Of a stretch of DNA of 64,000 nt, positions 17,456-26,705 are shown piece after piece. Numbering within the stretch: the stretch's first letter is position 1; every line of letters starts with the position of its first letter. The notes below the pieces were generated by a model. It ran no database searches, had not been told where the DNA came from, and saw only the letters and a program-made list of their open reading frames with translations. Source of the stretch: a bacterium. Lineage in GTDB: Bacteria; Planctomycetota; Planctomycetia; Pirellulales; Pirellulaceae. The position numbers and the translations under genes are program-made. Where the stretch lies: assembly GCA_030430075.1 (NCBI GenBank), contig JAUIGN010000010.1:1-64000 (forward strand), in the 5' to 3' direction.

Positions 17456-18868
17456 CTAACCCAACAGGGCCCTGATCGGTTGGCCTTTGCTAATCACCAG
17501 CGGTCGGCCCAGCGGGTCGCGAATGACGGTTTCCGGCGGATAGCCGAGGCAGTCGAAGATCGTGGCGGCCAGATCGTGCGGCTCGACGCGGCCGCCGGCA
17601 GGATAACCGCCTTGCGGGTCCGATTCACCATGCACGGTTCCACCCTGGATCCCGCCTCCCGCCAAAGCTGCCGAGAAGACGTGCCCCCAATGATCGCGGC
17701 CGCCGCGCGCGTTCACCTTCGGCGTGCGGCCGAATTCGCCCATCCAAACGACCAGGGTCTCGTCGAGCATTCCCCGATCGTGCAGATCTTCCAGCAGGGC
17801 AGAGTAAGCCTGGTCCATGGGGGGCATGAGCGCCTTCTTGAGCCGTTCACTGTTCTTGGCATGCGTATCCCAGGCCGGGGCCACGTTCTCGTCGTCTTTC
17901 CACCGCGTCCAATTGACCTGCACCAGCGAAACGCCCGCCTCGACCAACCGCCGCGCCATCAGAACACTCTGCCCAAAACGATTGCGACCATAACGCTCGC
18001 GAACCTGGGCAGGTTCTTTCTCGATCGCAAAGGCCGCCCGCGCCTCCGGTGATCGCAAGAGGTCGAACGCTTTCTGTCGCAAACCGCTCCACCGGGCGAC
18101 CGATCCACCACGCTCCAAACCGTCCAGGTGGCGGTTGACGTTGTCCAGCAGCGAGCGACGCCGATCGACCCGCAGCGGCGTGATGTCGCCCGGCAACTTC
18201 AGATCGGGGACCTGGAAATCGGCCGCGTTCGGATCGCATTCCAGCAGCCAGGGGTCCGCCGTGTGCCCCAGCCAGCCGGCGTCCTGGCCCGGCCAGACAA
18301 TCCGGCCCGTATTCCAGATCTCTTCCGGCAACCGCACGGCGGCCGGCAGACGGCCTCCATCACCGGCCAGGTGGCGGACCACCGCACCGACACAGGGCCA
18401 GTCGTTGGGCGCGCCGGGCAACGCGTTCTCCTTGTTCATCGGCTGGTGGGGACGCCCGGTCAACATCCAGTAACCACTCGAAGAATGGGCGTTGTCGTTG
18501 GTCGACATCGCCCGAAGAACGCCGATGTGGTCAGTCAGCCTGGCGGTCAGCGGCATCAACTCGCCCACTTGAAGTCCGGGTGTTGCCGAGGCAATCGGCT
18601 GAAAGTCGCCCCGAATTTCGGCCGGTGCGTCGGGCTTCGGATCCCACGTTTCGTGCTGCGGAGGCCCACCCAGGAGGAACAGCACGATGCATGCCTTGGC
18701 GCGGCGCTCAGGGTGCGGTGCGACGCGTCCGGCCGACGGACCGGCGATCGCGTTCCCCATCAGATGCGGCATGCTGAGGCCGAGCGCACTCAGTCCGCCG
18801 ACGCGCATCCATTGGCGACGGCTCATTCCGTCGCATAACCGAGTTGATTGATCGTGTAAGGCGAGCAT
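17456..18868 (-). CDS. DUF1501 family sulfatase-fold exported protein
   Basis: This 470-aa protein belongs to DUF1501, alkaline-phosphatase-superfamily proteins very numerous in planctomycetes. Seen: a Tat-like leader (MSRRQWMRVGGLSALGLSMP, about residues 15-34), then CIVLFLLGGPPQHETWDPKP, MSTNDNAHSSSGYWMLTG, RLVEAGVSLVQVNWTRW, VVWMGEFGRTPKVN and GGRDHWG, which are family blocks. The substrate is unknown. The usual DUF1549/DUF1553 partner is not adjacent here, unlike the pair at 48-52 kb. A GGAGG lies 11 bases before ATG 18868; the frame is open to 18910. Confidence 0.9.
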   Translation of the reverse strand: MLALHDQSTRLCDGMSRRQWMRVGGLSALGLSMPHLMGNAIAGPSAGRVAPHPERRAKACIVLFLLGGPPQHETWDPKPDAPAEIRGDFQPIASATPGLQVGELMPLTARLTDHIGVLRAMSTNDNAHSSSGYWMLTGRPHQPMNKENALPGAPNDWPCVGAVVRHLAGDGGRLPAAVRLPEEIWNTGRIVWPGQDAGWLGHTADPWLLECDPNAADFQVPDLKLPGDITPLRVDRRRSLLDNVNRHLDGLERGGSVARWSGLRQKAFDLLRSPEARAAFAIEKEPAQVRERYGRNRFGQSVLMARRLVEAGVSLVQVNWTRWKDDENVAPAWDTHAKNSERLKKALMPPMDQAYSALLEDLHDRGMLDETLVVWMGEFGRTPKVNARGGRDHWGHVFSAALAGGGIQGGTVHGESDPQGGYPAGGRVEPHDLAATIFDCLGYPPETVIRDPLGRPLVISKGQPIRALLG

Positions 18869-19154
18869 CGCGGGCCATTCCTCCGAGGCGAAGTCGATCT
18901 GAACGCGCATCCTCCCTGAGACAGGACGTGTACCATCTTAGCCGAAACCGGAGCGGGTGATGTAGACGAACGTCGCTCATCCGCCCGCCAGGACGCCCGT
19001 TCGGTCGTGAATTGGGGCTGCCTCGAGCCGGCAAAATGGTCACCCGCTGCCTGACGTGGCGACGTATCATCGCCGATCCGCATTTGAGTACCGACGCTCT
19101 GCATACAGACGCCCGACGTCAGCCAGCGGATCAACGAGGGCGCGTCAAGCGGCA

Positions 19155-19694
19155 TCAACCCTGCCCGAATTCGATGTCCGACTCGTGATCTATTACATCA
19201 ACGTCCCGCCTGTCGGGCAGCACCATCAGAATGACGAGACCGACGATGCCCAACAGACCGGCGCATCCCAGCCATTTGGGCTGCCCTTTTCCGTGGGCGT
19301 AGTGCATCGCGCCCCACACGAATAAGGGCAAGCTGGCCAGAATCACGACAAGTCCCGACAGGTCGTGCCACTGCATGGGCCCCGTCAGCAACACGCCGGC
19401 CAGTTGAAACACGGCACCGAGACCGATCCCAAGATTGGCCCTCGCCTTGTCACGTCGCGTCATTGATGCGGTCGTTCGGTTGACCGCCAAGACGAACAGA
19501 CCGGTACCAACGAGCGTGCATGCCAATCCGCCGCCTGCCAACAAGTCAATGTACTTGTCGTTCCTCACGTTCGACGAAAACCGCGACGGGTTGCTGAGCG
19601 CTGCGAGTGTCAGCCCCGTACAAGCCAGCACAAGGCCCAGCACCGCGACGCTTGTTGCTTTCCAGTGTTGTCTCGTGGTTGTCTGTGGCATCAC
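19155..19694 (-). CDS. small membrane protein of unknown function
   Basis: A 179-aa protein with four or five predicted membrane segments: about residues 14-33, 48-70, 88-105, 110-130 and 140-160. It has a short charged C-terminal tail (RRDVDVIDHESDIEFG). No family is recognised. The start is one of two adjacent ATGs (19694 or 19691). Palindrome copy 2 lies 127 nt upstream. It is a single gene, with no partner suggested by spacing. Confidence 0.6.
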   Translation of the reverse strand: MMPQTTTRQHWKATSVAVLGLVLACTGLTLAALSNPSRFSSNVRNDKYIDLLAGGGLACTLVGTGLFVLAVNRTTASMTRRDKARANLGIGLGAVFQLAGVLLTGPMQWHDLSGLVVILASLPLFVWGAMHYAHGKGQPKWLGCAGLLGIVGLVILMVLPDRRDVDVIDHESDIEFGQG

Positions 19695-20353
19695 ACCTTG
19701 TTCCTCTGGATAAGTCTCAGCAACCAGCGAACAACAGCTCCTGGACGTCCGCTGAACCTACCGTCCAGCGACGGTAAGTTGCAGGCGAGTTGAAGCCGCC
19801 GATATTTCGTCATTCCGTAGGTCATGCTGTGCATGACGTCCTGCAGCCTGGCACGAAGCGGGAACGGGTCGTTCACGGCGGCCCACAGGTCCCTGCGGCT
19901 GCGCAGATGGCAGTTGCTCTTGGCGCGTTCCTGAGCTCGCACCCAACGCTCGCTCCCTTCGAAACTGTCCCACGATGCAAGCGAGGCGGCGAGTTTCGGA
20001 GCGTTCCCTAATCTTAATAGCGTTCACGCGTCAGCTCGATGACGAAGAAAAGTGGAAAAGAACAAAATCGACATTGCCTGCCATGATGGCGATCTCGGCG
20101 ACCCTCCGGGGATCGGTTTGGCCGGGTTCAACCGCCGGCTTTCGCCTTGTGGCCGCCGATCGATCCGGTCGTGACGGTGCTCGACCTGCGCACCTTCCGC
20201 AGTGGTAGACGCAGCGGCAGTCGAGTTCCCCCGCGGGCATCATGGAGGCCGTGGCTCCGGTAGAATGATCTGCCGTCGATGTGGTTGCGCAAGCCTCTGC
20301 GCGTCATCGGCAGCAACCGTTGTTTTCGACCGGACTCAATCTTCGAGGACCCC
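19695..20353. other. spacer between divergent genes, containing palindrome copy 2
   Basis: 659 nt without a supported gene separate the small membrane protein (minus) from the dehydratase (plus). It contains the palindrome at 19821-19837. A TAGAAT at 20261-20266 could be a -10 for the dehydratase, without a good -35. Confidence 0.4.
19821..19837 (-). promoter_or_regulatory. palindromic element, copy 2 of 4
   Basis: GTCATGC-TGT-GCATGAC, identical to copy 1 including flanking CCGTAG on the left and GTC on the right. It lies 127 nt upstream of the minus-strand gene starting at 19694 and 517 nt from the plus-strand gene on the other side. Confidence 0.6.
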
Positions 20354-21331
20354 ATGTTACCGGTTACATACCAGGATGTCGAAGACGCGTTACCCCGAGT
20401 GCATTCCGTGCTCCAGCCGACACCCCTGCTTCAATGGCCGGGATTGTCTCATCGGCTGGGCTGCGAGCTGTATGTGAAGCATGAGAACCATCAACCGGTT
20501 GGTGCGTTCAAAGTGCGTGGCGGGATCAACCTGGTGCAGTCGCTGGCGGCGGAGGAGCTGGCGGGGGGCTTGTTGGGAGTTTCCACGGGCAACCACGGCC
20601 AGTCACTGGCGTTTGCCGCTCGCCACGTCAATTGTCCCTGCAAGATTGTCGTTCCCGCGGACGGCAATCCGGATAAGTACCGAGCGATGCGGTTGTTGGG
20701 GGCCGAGGTGATTGAGCAGGGACGCAACTTTGACGAAGCGCGCCGGTATGTCGAGCAGATCGCGCAGACATTCGGAGGTCGTTATGTGCATTCGGCCAAC
20801 GAGCCGTTGCTGATTGCCGGCGTTGGATCGATGGCCTGGGAGATCTTTGAACGTTTGCCGGAACCCGATGTGATCCTCGTTCCGATTGGGCTCGGCAGCG
20901 GCGTCTGCGGGACCTGCCTGGTCGCCAAGCACCGCCGACCGGCGACCCAGGTGATCGGCGTGCAGGCCGCCGGCGCATCCGCCGTTGCCCGCTCGTGGGC
21001 GTCCGGCCGGTGGGAAGCCGACGCCCGGATCGAGACCTGGGCGGAGGGAATGGCGACGGGGACTCCGGCCGAGCTGACGCTCGAAATCATGCGCGAACTG
21101 ATGGATGACGTCATCCTGGTGGAAGAAGACGAGATGCGGGCAGCCGCGTTCTTCCTGCTTCAGGACACGCACAACCTGGCCGAAGGGGCGGGTGCCGCGA
21201 CGGTCGCCGCGGTGGCCCGGCAGCCGGATCGTTTTCGCGGGCAGACGGTGGTGGCCGTACTCTCGGGCGGCAACCTCGATCTGAACGAATTGCCGAAGAT
21301 CCTGGCCTGCGGAGCCGCACCGCCAGGGTGA
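20354..21331 (+). CDS. PLP-dependent threonine/serine dehydratase family enzyme
   Basis: A 325-aa fold-type II PLP enzyme, cytoplasmic. The PLP lysine lies in VGAFKVRGG (about residue 54), the substrate loop is STGNHGQS (SxGNHGQ), and the phosphate-binding glycine loop is IGLGSGVCGT. Length and the absence of an ACT domain fit catabolic threonine/serine ammonia-lyases, serine racemases or 3-hydroxyaspartate dehydratases; these cannot be separated by eye. ATG 20354 follows GAGGA by four bases. Its stop codon abuts the stop codon of the convergent gene (TGA at 21329-21331, the other stop at 21332-21334), leaving no spacer for a separate terminator. Confidence 0.88.
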   Translation: MLPVTYQDVEDALPRVHSVLQPTPLLQWPGLSHRLGCELYVKHENHQPVGAFKVRGGINLVQSLAAEELAGGLLGVSTGNHGQSLAFAARHVNCPCKIVVPADGNPDKYRAMRLLGAEVIEQGRNFDEARRYVEQIAQTFGGRYVHSANEPLLIAGVGSMAWEIFERLPEPDVILVPIGLGSGVCGTCLVAKHRRPATQVIGVQAAGASAVARSWASGRWEADARIETWAEGMATGTPAELTLEIMRELMDDVILVEEDEMRAAAFFLLQDTHNLAEGAGAATVAAVARQPDRFRGQTVVAVLSGGNLDLNELPKILACGAAPPG

Positions 21332-22936
21332 TCACTCGGGCGTTGCCGGTCCCTTGAACAGCGGCGTGATGCGGACCGTGAATTGGCCTGCGTTGTCGGC
21401 CAGCTCGGCCGGTGAATCGTTGATCCGCAGATACAGCGTGCCGCTCCGCTCGACCGGCGCCTCGACCCGCGTTCCAAGTACATCCGGCCGCGTCAGGACG
21501 CTTGACGAACCGGGCGGAGTCGTCTCGTCGACGACCGAGCCGAGCAAGATGCCGAGCGGCGCGCCGCGGTAATATCGCAAGGTGATCCCGTTCGGCTCGC
21601 ACCACCAGGGCCGCGGTTCGTTGCCGACCTGGTAGCGACCGCCGGCCTCGATTTGGTAGGTGTGCCCGGCCTCCAGCAGGTAGCCGGACGATTGCCAGCC
21701 ACGATCGGCAGCCAGCGTGACATCCGCGCCGGCGGCAGGAAGCGCGACCGCCGGTTTGCGCTCAATCGCTTCGCGCGCGACATCGAAACCGTACTCCATG
21801 TTGAGAACAAAAACGTGCCACTGGCGAGTGATATGGAGCCACTCGTCCGACAGCGAATTCTGAAACGCGTTGGAGAAGGCGAAGGTCTTGTTGCGCGCCT
21901 GCTTCTGCATGCGTCGAAACGCCGGACGACAGGCCGGGTTGCCGTCAAAGAAGGCCGCCGCCGCCCAACACCAGGCATACGGTTCGACGCGGAGATGAGC
22001 CGTCGCATCGTAACGCATGATCTCCTCCAGTGACTTGCCTTGCCCGGCGGCCGTATCCGTCTTGATGACCTTGATGCGGCCCCAGTGGGGTGAGGCTGCC
22101 TTGCTCTGGGGGAACTGGTTGAGCTGCAGCTTGCCGTCCTCCCAGGTATGAGTTCCCAGCAATTCCGCGACTCCTTCCATGTACCAGGGGGGACCGGCGC
22201 CACCCAACGCCCATTGCATGAATCCGTGCGTTCCTTCGTGCAACAAGAGCAGGCGCTGGTAGTAGTCGCTCGGTTGCTGGTACCACCATAATTCGGCAGC
22301 CCGTTGAAAACCGTTCAGGAAGGGGGGCAGATCGGCGGGCAAGAGGCCGGCCCGTTCAAACTTCGTCTTGTCGTTCATTAGATAGCCGACCATCCGCCAT
22401 GACGCGGCCACGGCCGGATCGACGTCAAAATAATCGCACCATTGGGGCACCGCCAAATCGAACACTTGGGGCAATTCATCAACGGCCGGGCTGGCCGGCA
22501 GGTCGGTGTAGAGCTCAAGGTGGCGCCCGCTGAGCTTGCGGATCCCCATGGCCGCCACCCGCTCGTGATTAATCTCCGGCAGCTCGAAGTTGCCAAACTT
22601 TCCTGCACCTTCACCACTGAATAGATCGTCGAGTTCTTCTCCTGCCAGGAGATCTCCCAGGCCGGTGCGAGGCGGCCTTCCGTCCGGCAACTCTGCCTCC
22701 ACCTGCGAGGACGGCAATTGTGGTTCCGCATCCCGGCTCGCTCGCGGGTCGTTTTGCGGTTGTGAGGCGGCTGGAGACGCGTCGACAGGCTGCGCCGCAG
22801 ACGACGCGGCCGGCGGCGCCGTGGACCGGGGCGCCGGCGTGCTTGCCGGTTGGCCGCCGCAGCTTGCGGCCACGATGCAGGACAGGGCAGCCTGGATTCG
22901 CCACCAGCATTTCGGCTTCCACGCCCGCTTGTTCAT
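21332..22936 (-). CDS. lipoprotein with DUF1570-like HEXXH peptidase domain and PA-IL-like beta domain
   Basis: A 534-aa exported lipoprotein. The N-terminus has a signal with lipobox VAASC (residues 22-26), then a Pro/Ala/Ser/Gln-rich linker to about residue 85. The middle domain has LLHEGTHGFM (an HEXXH zinc motif) followed by WYMEGVAELLG, the downstream Glu expected of gluzincin-type metallopeptidases; this arrangement resembles planctomycete DUF1570 proteins. The C-terminal 120 residues, with SSGYLLEAGHTYQIEAGGRY and LYLRINDSPAELADNAG, resemble the LecA/PA-IL-like beta-sandwich. A cell-surface protease that binds carbohydrate or wall is plausible; the substrate is unknown. ATG 22936 places the lipobox correctly. 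Confidence 0.75.
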   Translation of the reverse strand: MNKRAWKPKCWWRIQAALSCIVAASCGGQPASTPAPRSTAPPAASSAAQPVDASPAASQPQNDPRASRDAEPQLPSSQVEAELPDGRPPRTGLGDLLAGEELDDLFSGEGAGKFGNFELPEINHERVAAMGIRKLSGRHLELYTDLPASPAVDELPQVFDLAVPQWCDYFDVDPAVAASWRMVGYLMNDKTKFERAGLLPADLPPFLNGFQRAAELWWYQQPSDYYQRLLLLHEGTHGFMQWALGGAGPPWYMEGVAELLGTHTWEDGKLQLNQFPQSKAASPHWGRIKVIKTDTAAGQGKSLEEIMRYDATAHLRVEPYAWCWAAAAFFDGNPACRPAFRRMQKQARNKTFAFSNAFQNSLSDEWLHITRQWHVFVLNMEYGFDVAREAIERKPAVALPAAGADVTLAADRGWQSSGYLLEAGHTYQIEAGGRYQVGNEPRPWWCEPNGITLRYYRGAPLGILLGSVVDETTPPGSSSVLTRPDVLGTRVEAPVERSGTLYLRINDSPAELADNAGQFTVRITPLFKGPATPE

Positions 22937-23158
22937 TGGTCTGTACTCGGCTCTGTCGAGGATGGTTGGCTCGCCCGCCAACCGCTATTCTAAGAAATGG
23001 CAACGCTCCTGAGTGACACCAGGTCGGCCATTTTTCCGCGTTTGCAGATGATTCACGGCTGGCTCGTCGACGGGCTCATGGGAGCGACCGCAGAACGAGC
23101 CCGGCCGATTTGCGGGGCGGAACAACCGAGCGTCCCACATCCAGCTATGCATCGCCGC

Positions 23159-24232
23159 ATGAACATCGTCACGAATCGAAATTCCAACTTCGGCCAGGCC
23201 CGCTCGACGACCGCTCGTCAGCTCGGCGTTGCCGGACTGCTGGCGGGGCTGGTCTCCCTGTCCGCTGGCTGCTGGTCTGCCAATGACCGAGCAGTGGTCG
23301 TCTATGCGGCCCTCGACCGCGAGTTTTCCGAGCCGATTCTGGACGACTTCGAGGCGGCCGAGAAAATTCAGGTGCGCGCGAAATATGATATCGAATCGAC
23401 CAAGACCGTCCAGTTGGTGGCCGCCATCATGGGTGAGCAGAGCCGGCCGCGCTGTGACTTGTTTTGGAACAATGAGATTTTGCACACGTTGCGGCTGCAG
23501 CGGGAAGGGCTTTTGGAAGCCTACGCTTCACCGAGTGCCGCGAATTTCCCGGCTGCCTATCGCGATGCGGGCGGCCACTGGTGTGGGCTCGCCGCCCGGG
23601 CACGCGTTCTGCTGGTCAACACGGAAATCGTCGCCGATGCCGACCTGCCCTCCTCGGTGCTCGACCTGGTCGATCCACGTTGGAAAGGTCAGGTCGGGAT
23701 CGCCAAACCGCGGTTCGGCACGACGGCGACGCACGCTGCCGTGCTGTTCGCTCGCTGGGGCGACGAGGAAGCCACGGATTTCTTTCGAAAGATCCACGAC
23801 CAGGCGCAAGTCATGTCGGGCAACAAGCAGGTGGCTGCCGCCGTCGGACGTGGGCAGCTTGCCTTTGGCCTGACCGACACGGACGATGCGATCATCGAGA
23901 TCGATCAGGGCCGGCCGGTGCGGATCATCTTTCCCGATCAAGGACCGGACGAGATGGGGGCCCTGTTCATCCCAAATACCCTTTGCCTGATGAAAGGCAG
24001 CCCCCATCCGGAAAACGCGCGTCGTCTGCTGGATTACCTGTTGTCGCCAGACGTCGAAGTGCGACTGGCCCGCGGGCGGAGCGCCCAGTTTCCCGTCAAT
24101 CCGGCCGTGGCGGAGTCGTCCCGGGCGCTGCCTGGTGAGGAAGTGCGGTGGATGGATGTCGACTTTGAGGCAGCCGCCGATCAGTGGGAAGCGGCCCAAG
24201 CTGTGCTGACCGAGATCTTCGCCCGCAGCTAG
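23159..24232 (+). CDS. periplasmic solute-binding lipoprotein, Fe3+/AfuA type, orphan
   Basis: A 357-aa ABC-type substrate-binding protein. Signal and lipobox: GLVSLSAGCW. The mature part begins AVVVYAALDREFSEPILDDF, typical of the iron(III)/2-aminoethylphosphonate/thiamine-type cluster, and continues with RPRCDLFWNNE, DLVDPRWKGQVGIAKPRFG and ENARRLLDYLLSPDVE. In the family it delivers ligand to an inner-membrane permease, but no permease or ATPase gene lies beside it. Starts at 23147 or 23159 both suit the signal peptide; the longer frame to 22997 does not. Downstream is a three-unit tandem repeat. Confidence 0.85.
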   Translation: MNIVTNRNSNFGQARSTTARQLGVAGLLAGLVSLSAGCWSANDRAVVVYAALDREFSEPILDDFEAAEKIQVRAKYDIESTKTVQLVAAIMGEQSRPRCDLFWNNEILHTLRLQREGLLEAYASPSAANFPAAYRDAGGHWCGLAARARVLLVNTEIVADADLPSSVLDLVDPRWKGQVGIAKPRFGTTATHAAVLFARWGDEEATDFFRKIHDQAQVMSGNKQVAAAVGRGQLAFGLTDTDDAIIEIDQGRPVRIIFPDQGPDEMGALFIPNTLCLMKGSPHPENARRLLDYLLSPDVEVRLARGRSAQFPVNPAVAESSRALPGEEVRWMDVDFEAAADQWEAAQAVLTEIFARS

Positions 24233-24369
24233 CCCGGAACCCCTTGATCGAACAACGGTTCAGTGCAAGTCGTTGTATCGCGATCAATGTTAGAGGACTT
24301 GCCTGCACCGCCGTGCATTTCCGCCGGACGGTGTTGGTGTTTTGCTTGCTCGGCGATCAACGGAACCGG

Positions 24370-24458
24370 GGCTAACGCCCGACGGCTGATGAATCATCGG
24401 GGTTAACGCCCGACGGCTGATGAATCATCGGAGCTAACGCCCGACGGCTGACGGATGA
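24370..24458. repeat. 31-bp tandem repeat, about three copies
   Basis: Units of 31 bp, each containing TAACGCCCGACGGCTGA, begin near 24369, 24400 and 24431; the third diverges at its end. The units include TGATGAATCATC, itself palindromic (GATGA-ATCATC). The core 13-mer AACGCCCGACGGC also occurs twice, inverted, at 45806-45850. It lies between convergent genes (ending at 24232 and 24465). Confidence 0.8.
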
Positions 24459-24464
24459 TGCACG

Positions 24465-24992
24465 TTATTGCTGCGGATCGGGCATCCGGCTCCGCCGTTG
24501 GTAGACGCGGAAGCTGTAATCGTATGAATTCCGCTCGTCGGCAGCATGATCGGACTGTTCGATGAGTTCCCATTGGGACCGGTCCCAGGCCGGAAACGCG
24601 GTGTCGCCATCAACGTTGGCTTGAACCTCGGTAATATAAATGCGGTCGACCAGCGGTAGCGCAGCGCGGTAGATCTGGGCTCCGCCGATGATGAACGCTT
24701 CGGGGTCGCCGGCCACGGCCTCCAGCGCCTCGCCCATGCTGCCTGTCACGATCGCCCCAGGGGCCGCAGCGTAGTCTTCCTGCCGGGTGATCACGATCGA
24801 CGTTCGTCCGGGGAGGAGCTGTTGGGGCAGACGGCGGGCGATCGATTCGTACGTCTTTCTTCCCATGATGACGGCATGTCCCATCGTCAGTTGTTTGAAG
24901 CGACGCAGGTCTGCCGAGAGCCTCCAGGGAAGATCACCCTCGTTACCGATCACGGCGTTGCGGGCCATCGCGACAATCAGGGACACGGTCAT
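24465..24992 (-). CDS. folA: dihydrofolate reductase
   Basis: A 175-aa NADPH-dependent enzyme reducing dihydrofolate to tetrahydrofolate. Family features in order: SLIVAMARNAVIGNEGDLPW (substrate loop with the conserved Trp), DLRRFKQLTMGHAVIMGRKTYESI (with the catalytic acidic residue and GRKT), RTSIVITRQ, and EAFIIGGAQIYRAALP (IGG cofactor turn). It lies 189 nt downstream of thyA in the same direction, a classical pairing because thymidylate synthase produces the dihydrofolate that this enzyme recycles. ATG 24992 marks the onset of homology; the frame is open to 25160. Confidence 0.95.
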   Translation of the reverse strand: MTVSLIVAMARNAVIGNEGDLPWRLSADLRRFKQLTMGHAVIMGRKTYESIARRLPQQLLPGRTSIVITRQEDYAAAPGAIVTGSMGEALEAVAGDPEAFIIGGAQIYRAALPLVDRIYITEVQANVDGDTAFPAWDRSQWELIEQSDHAADERNSYDYSFRVYQRRSRMPDPQQ

Positions 24993-25181
24993 CGTTGCTG
25001 GTGGCTCTTGCGGTTCGGGTGGGAAAGGAAGGCCGGCGTGCGGATTGCCTGCCGTCGGACGCGGCATCTCAATTGACCGGCAGACGATCGCCGAACGTTG
25101 CCGCCCGGCGGGAATGCTCGTCACGACCAGCCGGTCGCGACAATCTGCGGCAGGCGCCAAGCCGTCTGCACAGCACGCGGG

Positions 25182-25976
25182 TTAAACGGCCACCTGGGCA
25201 CGGATGTGGGGATGGGGATCGTAATCCGTCAACTCAAAGTCTTCGTATCGAAAATCAAACAGCGAGGTGACTTGTGGGTTGAGGGTGAGTCGCGGGAGCG
25301 GCCGCGGCGCGCGCTGCAACTGCTGCCTGGCCTGCTCCAGATGATTTACGTAGAGGTGCGCGTCTCCCAGTGTGTGAATGAACTCGCCCGGTTGCAGGTT
25401 GCAGACCTGGGCGACCATCAACGTCAGCAGGGAATACGAGGCGATATTGAACGGGACGCCCAGAAAGACATCGGCACTGCGTTGATAGAGTTGGCAGGAG
25501 AGCCGATTCTCTGCAACATAAAACTGGAACAACAAATGGCAGGGGGGAAGAGCCATCCGCGAAAGTTCCGAAACGTTCCAGGCGCTGACGATCAGTCTGC
25601 GAGAGTCGGGATTCGCCCGGATCTGGTTCAGAACATCACTGATTTGATCGATCGTGCCGCCGTCAGGGGTGGGCCAGCTTCGCCACTGGGCGCCGTAGAC
25701 CGGTCCCAGATTGCCCTGGTCGTCCGCCCATTCATCCCAAATCGTAACCCCATGGTCGTTCAGGTACCTGGTGTTGGTGTCGCCCCGTAAGAACCACAGC
25801 AGTTCGTGCACAATCGACTTCAAGTGCAGCTTCTTGGTCGTCATCAGGGGAAAGCCGGAGCTGAGGTCAAACCTCGCTTGATGGCCAAACGTGCTCAACG
25901 TCCCCGTGCCGGTACGGTCTTCCTTTGCCGTGCCGTGATCGAGTATGTGCTGCAACAGTTCCAGGTATTGGCGCAT
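25182..25976 (-). CDS. thyA: thymidylate synthase
   Basis: A 264-aa enzyme, the same length as the E. coli protein, converting dUMP to dTMP with methylene-tetrahydrofolate. Seen: [30 protein letters not shown], the nucleophile C146 in [40 protein letters not shown] and the C-terminal tail ending in AQVAV. It follows the methyltransferase gene by 66 nt and precedes folA, giving a four-gene run on the minus strand. Confidence 0.97.
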   Translation of the reverse strand: MRQYLELLQHILDHGTAKEDRTGTGTLSTFGHQARFDLSSGFPLMTTKKLHLKSIVHELLWFLRGDTNTRYLNDHGVTIWDEWADDQGNLGPVYGAQWRSWPTPDGGTIDQISDVLNQIRANPDSRRLIVSAWNVSELSRMALPPCHLLFQFYVAENRLSCQLYQRSADVFLGVPFNIASYSLLTLMVAQVCNLQPGEFIHTLGDAHLYVNHLEQARQQLQRAPRPLPRLTLNPQVTSLFDFRYEDFELTDYDPHPHIRAQVAV

Positions 25977-26042
25977 GGGTGGCTGCTTGTTCTGCGAGGC
26001 TTCTTGTTCGAAGTGTTCAGGTTGGCGGGCGGCGGCGTGGAC

Positions 26043-26705
26043 TCAACGTCTCACGGCATCCCATGTCCAATGGCGGTCCGAAGTGGCGGTGACGGACGTC
26101 GAGTCGAATCCGAGGGAGGTGATGATGTCACGGATCTCGTCCAGCGACAGGGCGGCTCGGAGCGAGTCGTCGAACATCTGGCGCTGGTGCGGATCGGCCC
26201 CGGCGGCGTACGTGGCCACCAGTCGCTCGACCGTTGCCCCATCGGCGGGGCGGAGCAGGTCCCGAAAGAACAGCCGACCACCCGGCTTAACCACCCGCAC
26301 GGCCTCGGCGATGGCCGCCGACGGTTCCGGTATATGGTGCACGATGCTGTTGGAGATCACCACGTCAAACGCGTCGTCGTCATAGTCAAGCGACTTCGAG
26401 TCGACGTGTGCCAGGCTGATACGGTCGATCAGGCTGTTGACTTCGATGTTCAGGCGAGCCAGGTCGAGCATGGCGATCGAAAGGTCGATCGCCATCACAC
26501 GGCAGTCATCCGTCTGCTGGCAGAGGAGGATCGGGATTTGCGCGGTCCCCGTTCCCAGGTCGATCACGTCGCCCCGCACCTCGCCTCCGGCCAGCAGATC
26601 GTCCACAAACGCCTGGTTGACGGCGGCGTGATCCATCGAATCGTAATCGCGCGCTTCGTCCTCCGTGTCCATCACCTCGGGTTCGAGGACACGTTTCAGA
26701 TTCAA
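26043..26705 (-). CDS. class I SAM-dependent methyltransferase
   Basis: A 220-aa Rossmann methyltransferase. Motif I is DVIDLGTGTAQIPILL, the acidic ribose-binding end of beta 2 is VMAIDLSIAMLDLA, then DAFDVVISNSIVHHIPEP (motif IV) and VVKPGGRLFFRDLLRP (motif V/VI). The substrate is unknown. Its start overlaps the stop of the upstream permease gene by four bases (ATGA), so translation is probably coupled. It may modify a metabolite linked to that transporter, but this is inference from position only. Confidence 0.85.
   Translation of the reverse strand: MNLKRVLEPEVMDTEDEARDYDSMDHAAVNQAFVDDLLAGGEVRGDVIDLGTGTAQIPILLCQQTDDCRVMAIDLSIAMLDLARLNIEVNSLIDRISLAHVDSKSLDYDDDAFDVVISNSIVHHIPEPSAAIAEAVRVVKPGGRLFFRDLLRPADGATVERLVATYAAGADPHQRQMFDDSLRAALSLDEIRDIITSLGFDSTSVTATSDRHWTWDAVRR

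Noticed and set aside
24369-24460. Possible CRISPR array or attachment site
   Set aside because: Units are plain tandem repeats with no spacers; no integrase or tRNA nearby.
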